Part shown: positions 5,483-5,815 of the stretch, one piece after another | How positions within the stretch are numbered: the stretch's first letter is position 1 | Layout of the letters: every line of letters begins with the position of its first letter | Origin: Oscillospiraceae bacterium | GTDB lineage: Bacteria; Bacillota; Clostridia; Oscillospirales; Oscillospiraceae | Direction: 5' to 3' | Assembly: GCA_017399325.1 (NCBI GenBank) | Contig: JAFQDY010000070.1 | Location: 1-5,815, forward strand | Length of the DNA stretch: 5,815 nt | The notes under the pieces: model-generated | The model's input: only the letters and a program-made list of their open reading frames with translations | What the model was told of the DNA's origin: nothing | Databases searched by the model: none | Made by a program: the position numbers and the translations under genes

Positions 5483-5511
5483 GACCCGGAAACCGCCAGG
5501 GTTTCCGGGTC
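5483..5511 (-). terminator. Probable terminator of rpsI
   Basis: Perfect 12-base arms GACCCGGAAACC (5483-5494) and GGTTTCCGGGTC (5500-5511) enclose a five-base loop. It begins 25 bases after the rpsI stop on the minus strand. The following minus-strand tail is TTCTATACG, a poor T run, so it may act as an mRNA 3' stabilising hairpin or as a bidirectional terminator. Confidence 0.65.
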
Positions 5512-5536
5512 ATTGAATACTCTTTGAAATAACAGA

Positions 5537-5815
5537 TTATCTCTTGGAGAACTGAGGAGCACGACGAGCAGCCTTCAAGCCGTACTTCTTTCTCTCCTTC
5601 ATTCTGGGGTCGCGGGTCATGAAACCGGCAGCCTTCAGAGTGGGGTGGTACTCAGCGTTCATAGTTACCAGTGCGCGGGAGATACCGTGACGGATAGCGC
5701 CGGCCTGACCGGAAACGCCGCCGCCTGCAACAGTAACAACGATGTCAACCTTACCAACCAGATCGGTAGCAACCAGGGGCTGACGGACGACCAGTTTCAA
5801 GGTCTCCAGACCGAA
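5537..5815 (-). CDS. rpsI: 30S ribosomal protein S9, C-terminal part
   Basis: The minus strand encodes 92 residues from FGLETLKLVVRQPL to the stop, entering from the window edge; the full protein is about 130 residues, so some 38 N-terminal residues lie outside. The sequence contains the S9 signature GGGVSGQAGAIRHGISRAL and the basic end RDPRMKERKKYGLKAARRAP followed by QFSKR. The extreme C-terminal Lys-Arg tail of S9 reaches the P-site tRNA in the 30S subunit. There is no internal start to consider: the coding frame is open through 5815. In most bacteria rpsI follows rplM in one operon; rplM would lie beyond the right edge. It converges on the tRNA-Leu unit. Confidence 0.97.
   Translation of the reverse strand, partial: FGLETLKLVVRQPLVATDLVGKVDIVVTVAGGGVSGQAGAIRHGISRALVTMNAEYHPTLKAAGFMTRDPRMKERKKYGLKAARRAPQFSKR

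Noticed and set aside
5160..5527. Plus-strand open frames through the tRNA and repeat region (66 and 120 codons)
   Set aside because: They start inside the tRNA and read through terminator hairpins; the repeated peptide strings (KREHPFGCSLFW, RDGTRKTVKK) come from the DNA repeat, not from protein selection.
5101..5562. Minus-strand open frame of 153 codons
   Set aside because: It overlaps rpsI in another frame, both repeat copies and the antisense strand of the tRNA.

Overview
The window looks like a chromosomal segment of a low-to-mid GC Firmicute, most likely a gut member of class Clostridia (an Oscillospiraceae/Ruminococcaceae-like organism). This rests on strong AGGAGG-type ribosome sites, textbook TTGACA/TATAAT promoters, a Gram-positive sorting signal of the (S)PxT[GA] type, and a bacterial rpsI. 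The genus assignment is inference.

Layout from left to right: (1) Positions 1-366, minus strand: the first 122 codons of an L-cysteine desulfidase / serine-dehydratase-alpha family gene (UPF0597, CyuA/YhaM type), cut by the window edge. (2) Positions 367-489: a compact divergent promoter region in which the plus- and minus-strand -10 boxes physically overlap on a short palindrome. (3) Positions 490-2608, plus strand: a tight two-gene operon of an sn-glycerol-1-phosphate dehydrogenase (AraM/EgsA family) and a NagD/AraL-like HAD-IIA phosphatase, separated by one nucleotide. The same gene partnership (araL-araM) lies inside the Bacillus subtilis arabinose operon, but no arabinose gene is visible here. 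(4) Positions 2714-5014, plus strand: a 766-residue secreted, probably wall-anchored surface protein with a signal peptide, a beta-helix-like N-terminal region, an unassigned central region, a conserved-looking module ending in HFSTYVL, and a C-terminal SPQTAD/membrane/positive-tail sorting signal. A terminator follows. (5) Positions 5090-5246: tRNA-Leu(GAG) with a consensus promoter and a terminator whose stem starts in the encoded CCA end. (6) Positions 5212-5450: a non-coding repeat region. The terminator is followed by an inverted copy of the 3' end of the tRNA, and the whole hairpin-plus-inverted-tRNA unit recurs 149 bp downstream. (7) Positions 5483-5511 and 5537-5815, minus strand: a hairpin and the 3' part of rpsI (ribosomal protein S9), convergent with the tRNA.

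Functionally these are four unrelated transcription units: amino-acid catabolism, glycerol-1-phosphate metabolism, a cell-surface protein, and translation. The most unusual stretches are the mirrored tRNA tail with its duplicated terminator unit and the overlapping divergent promoters. The AraM-HAD pair and the surface protein with its variant anchor motif are the most interesting protein-level observations. No complete new defence or mobile system is visible.
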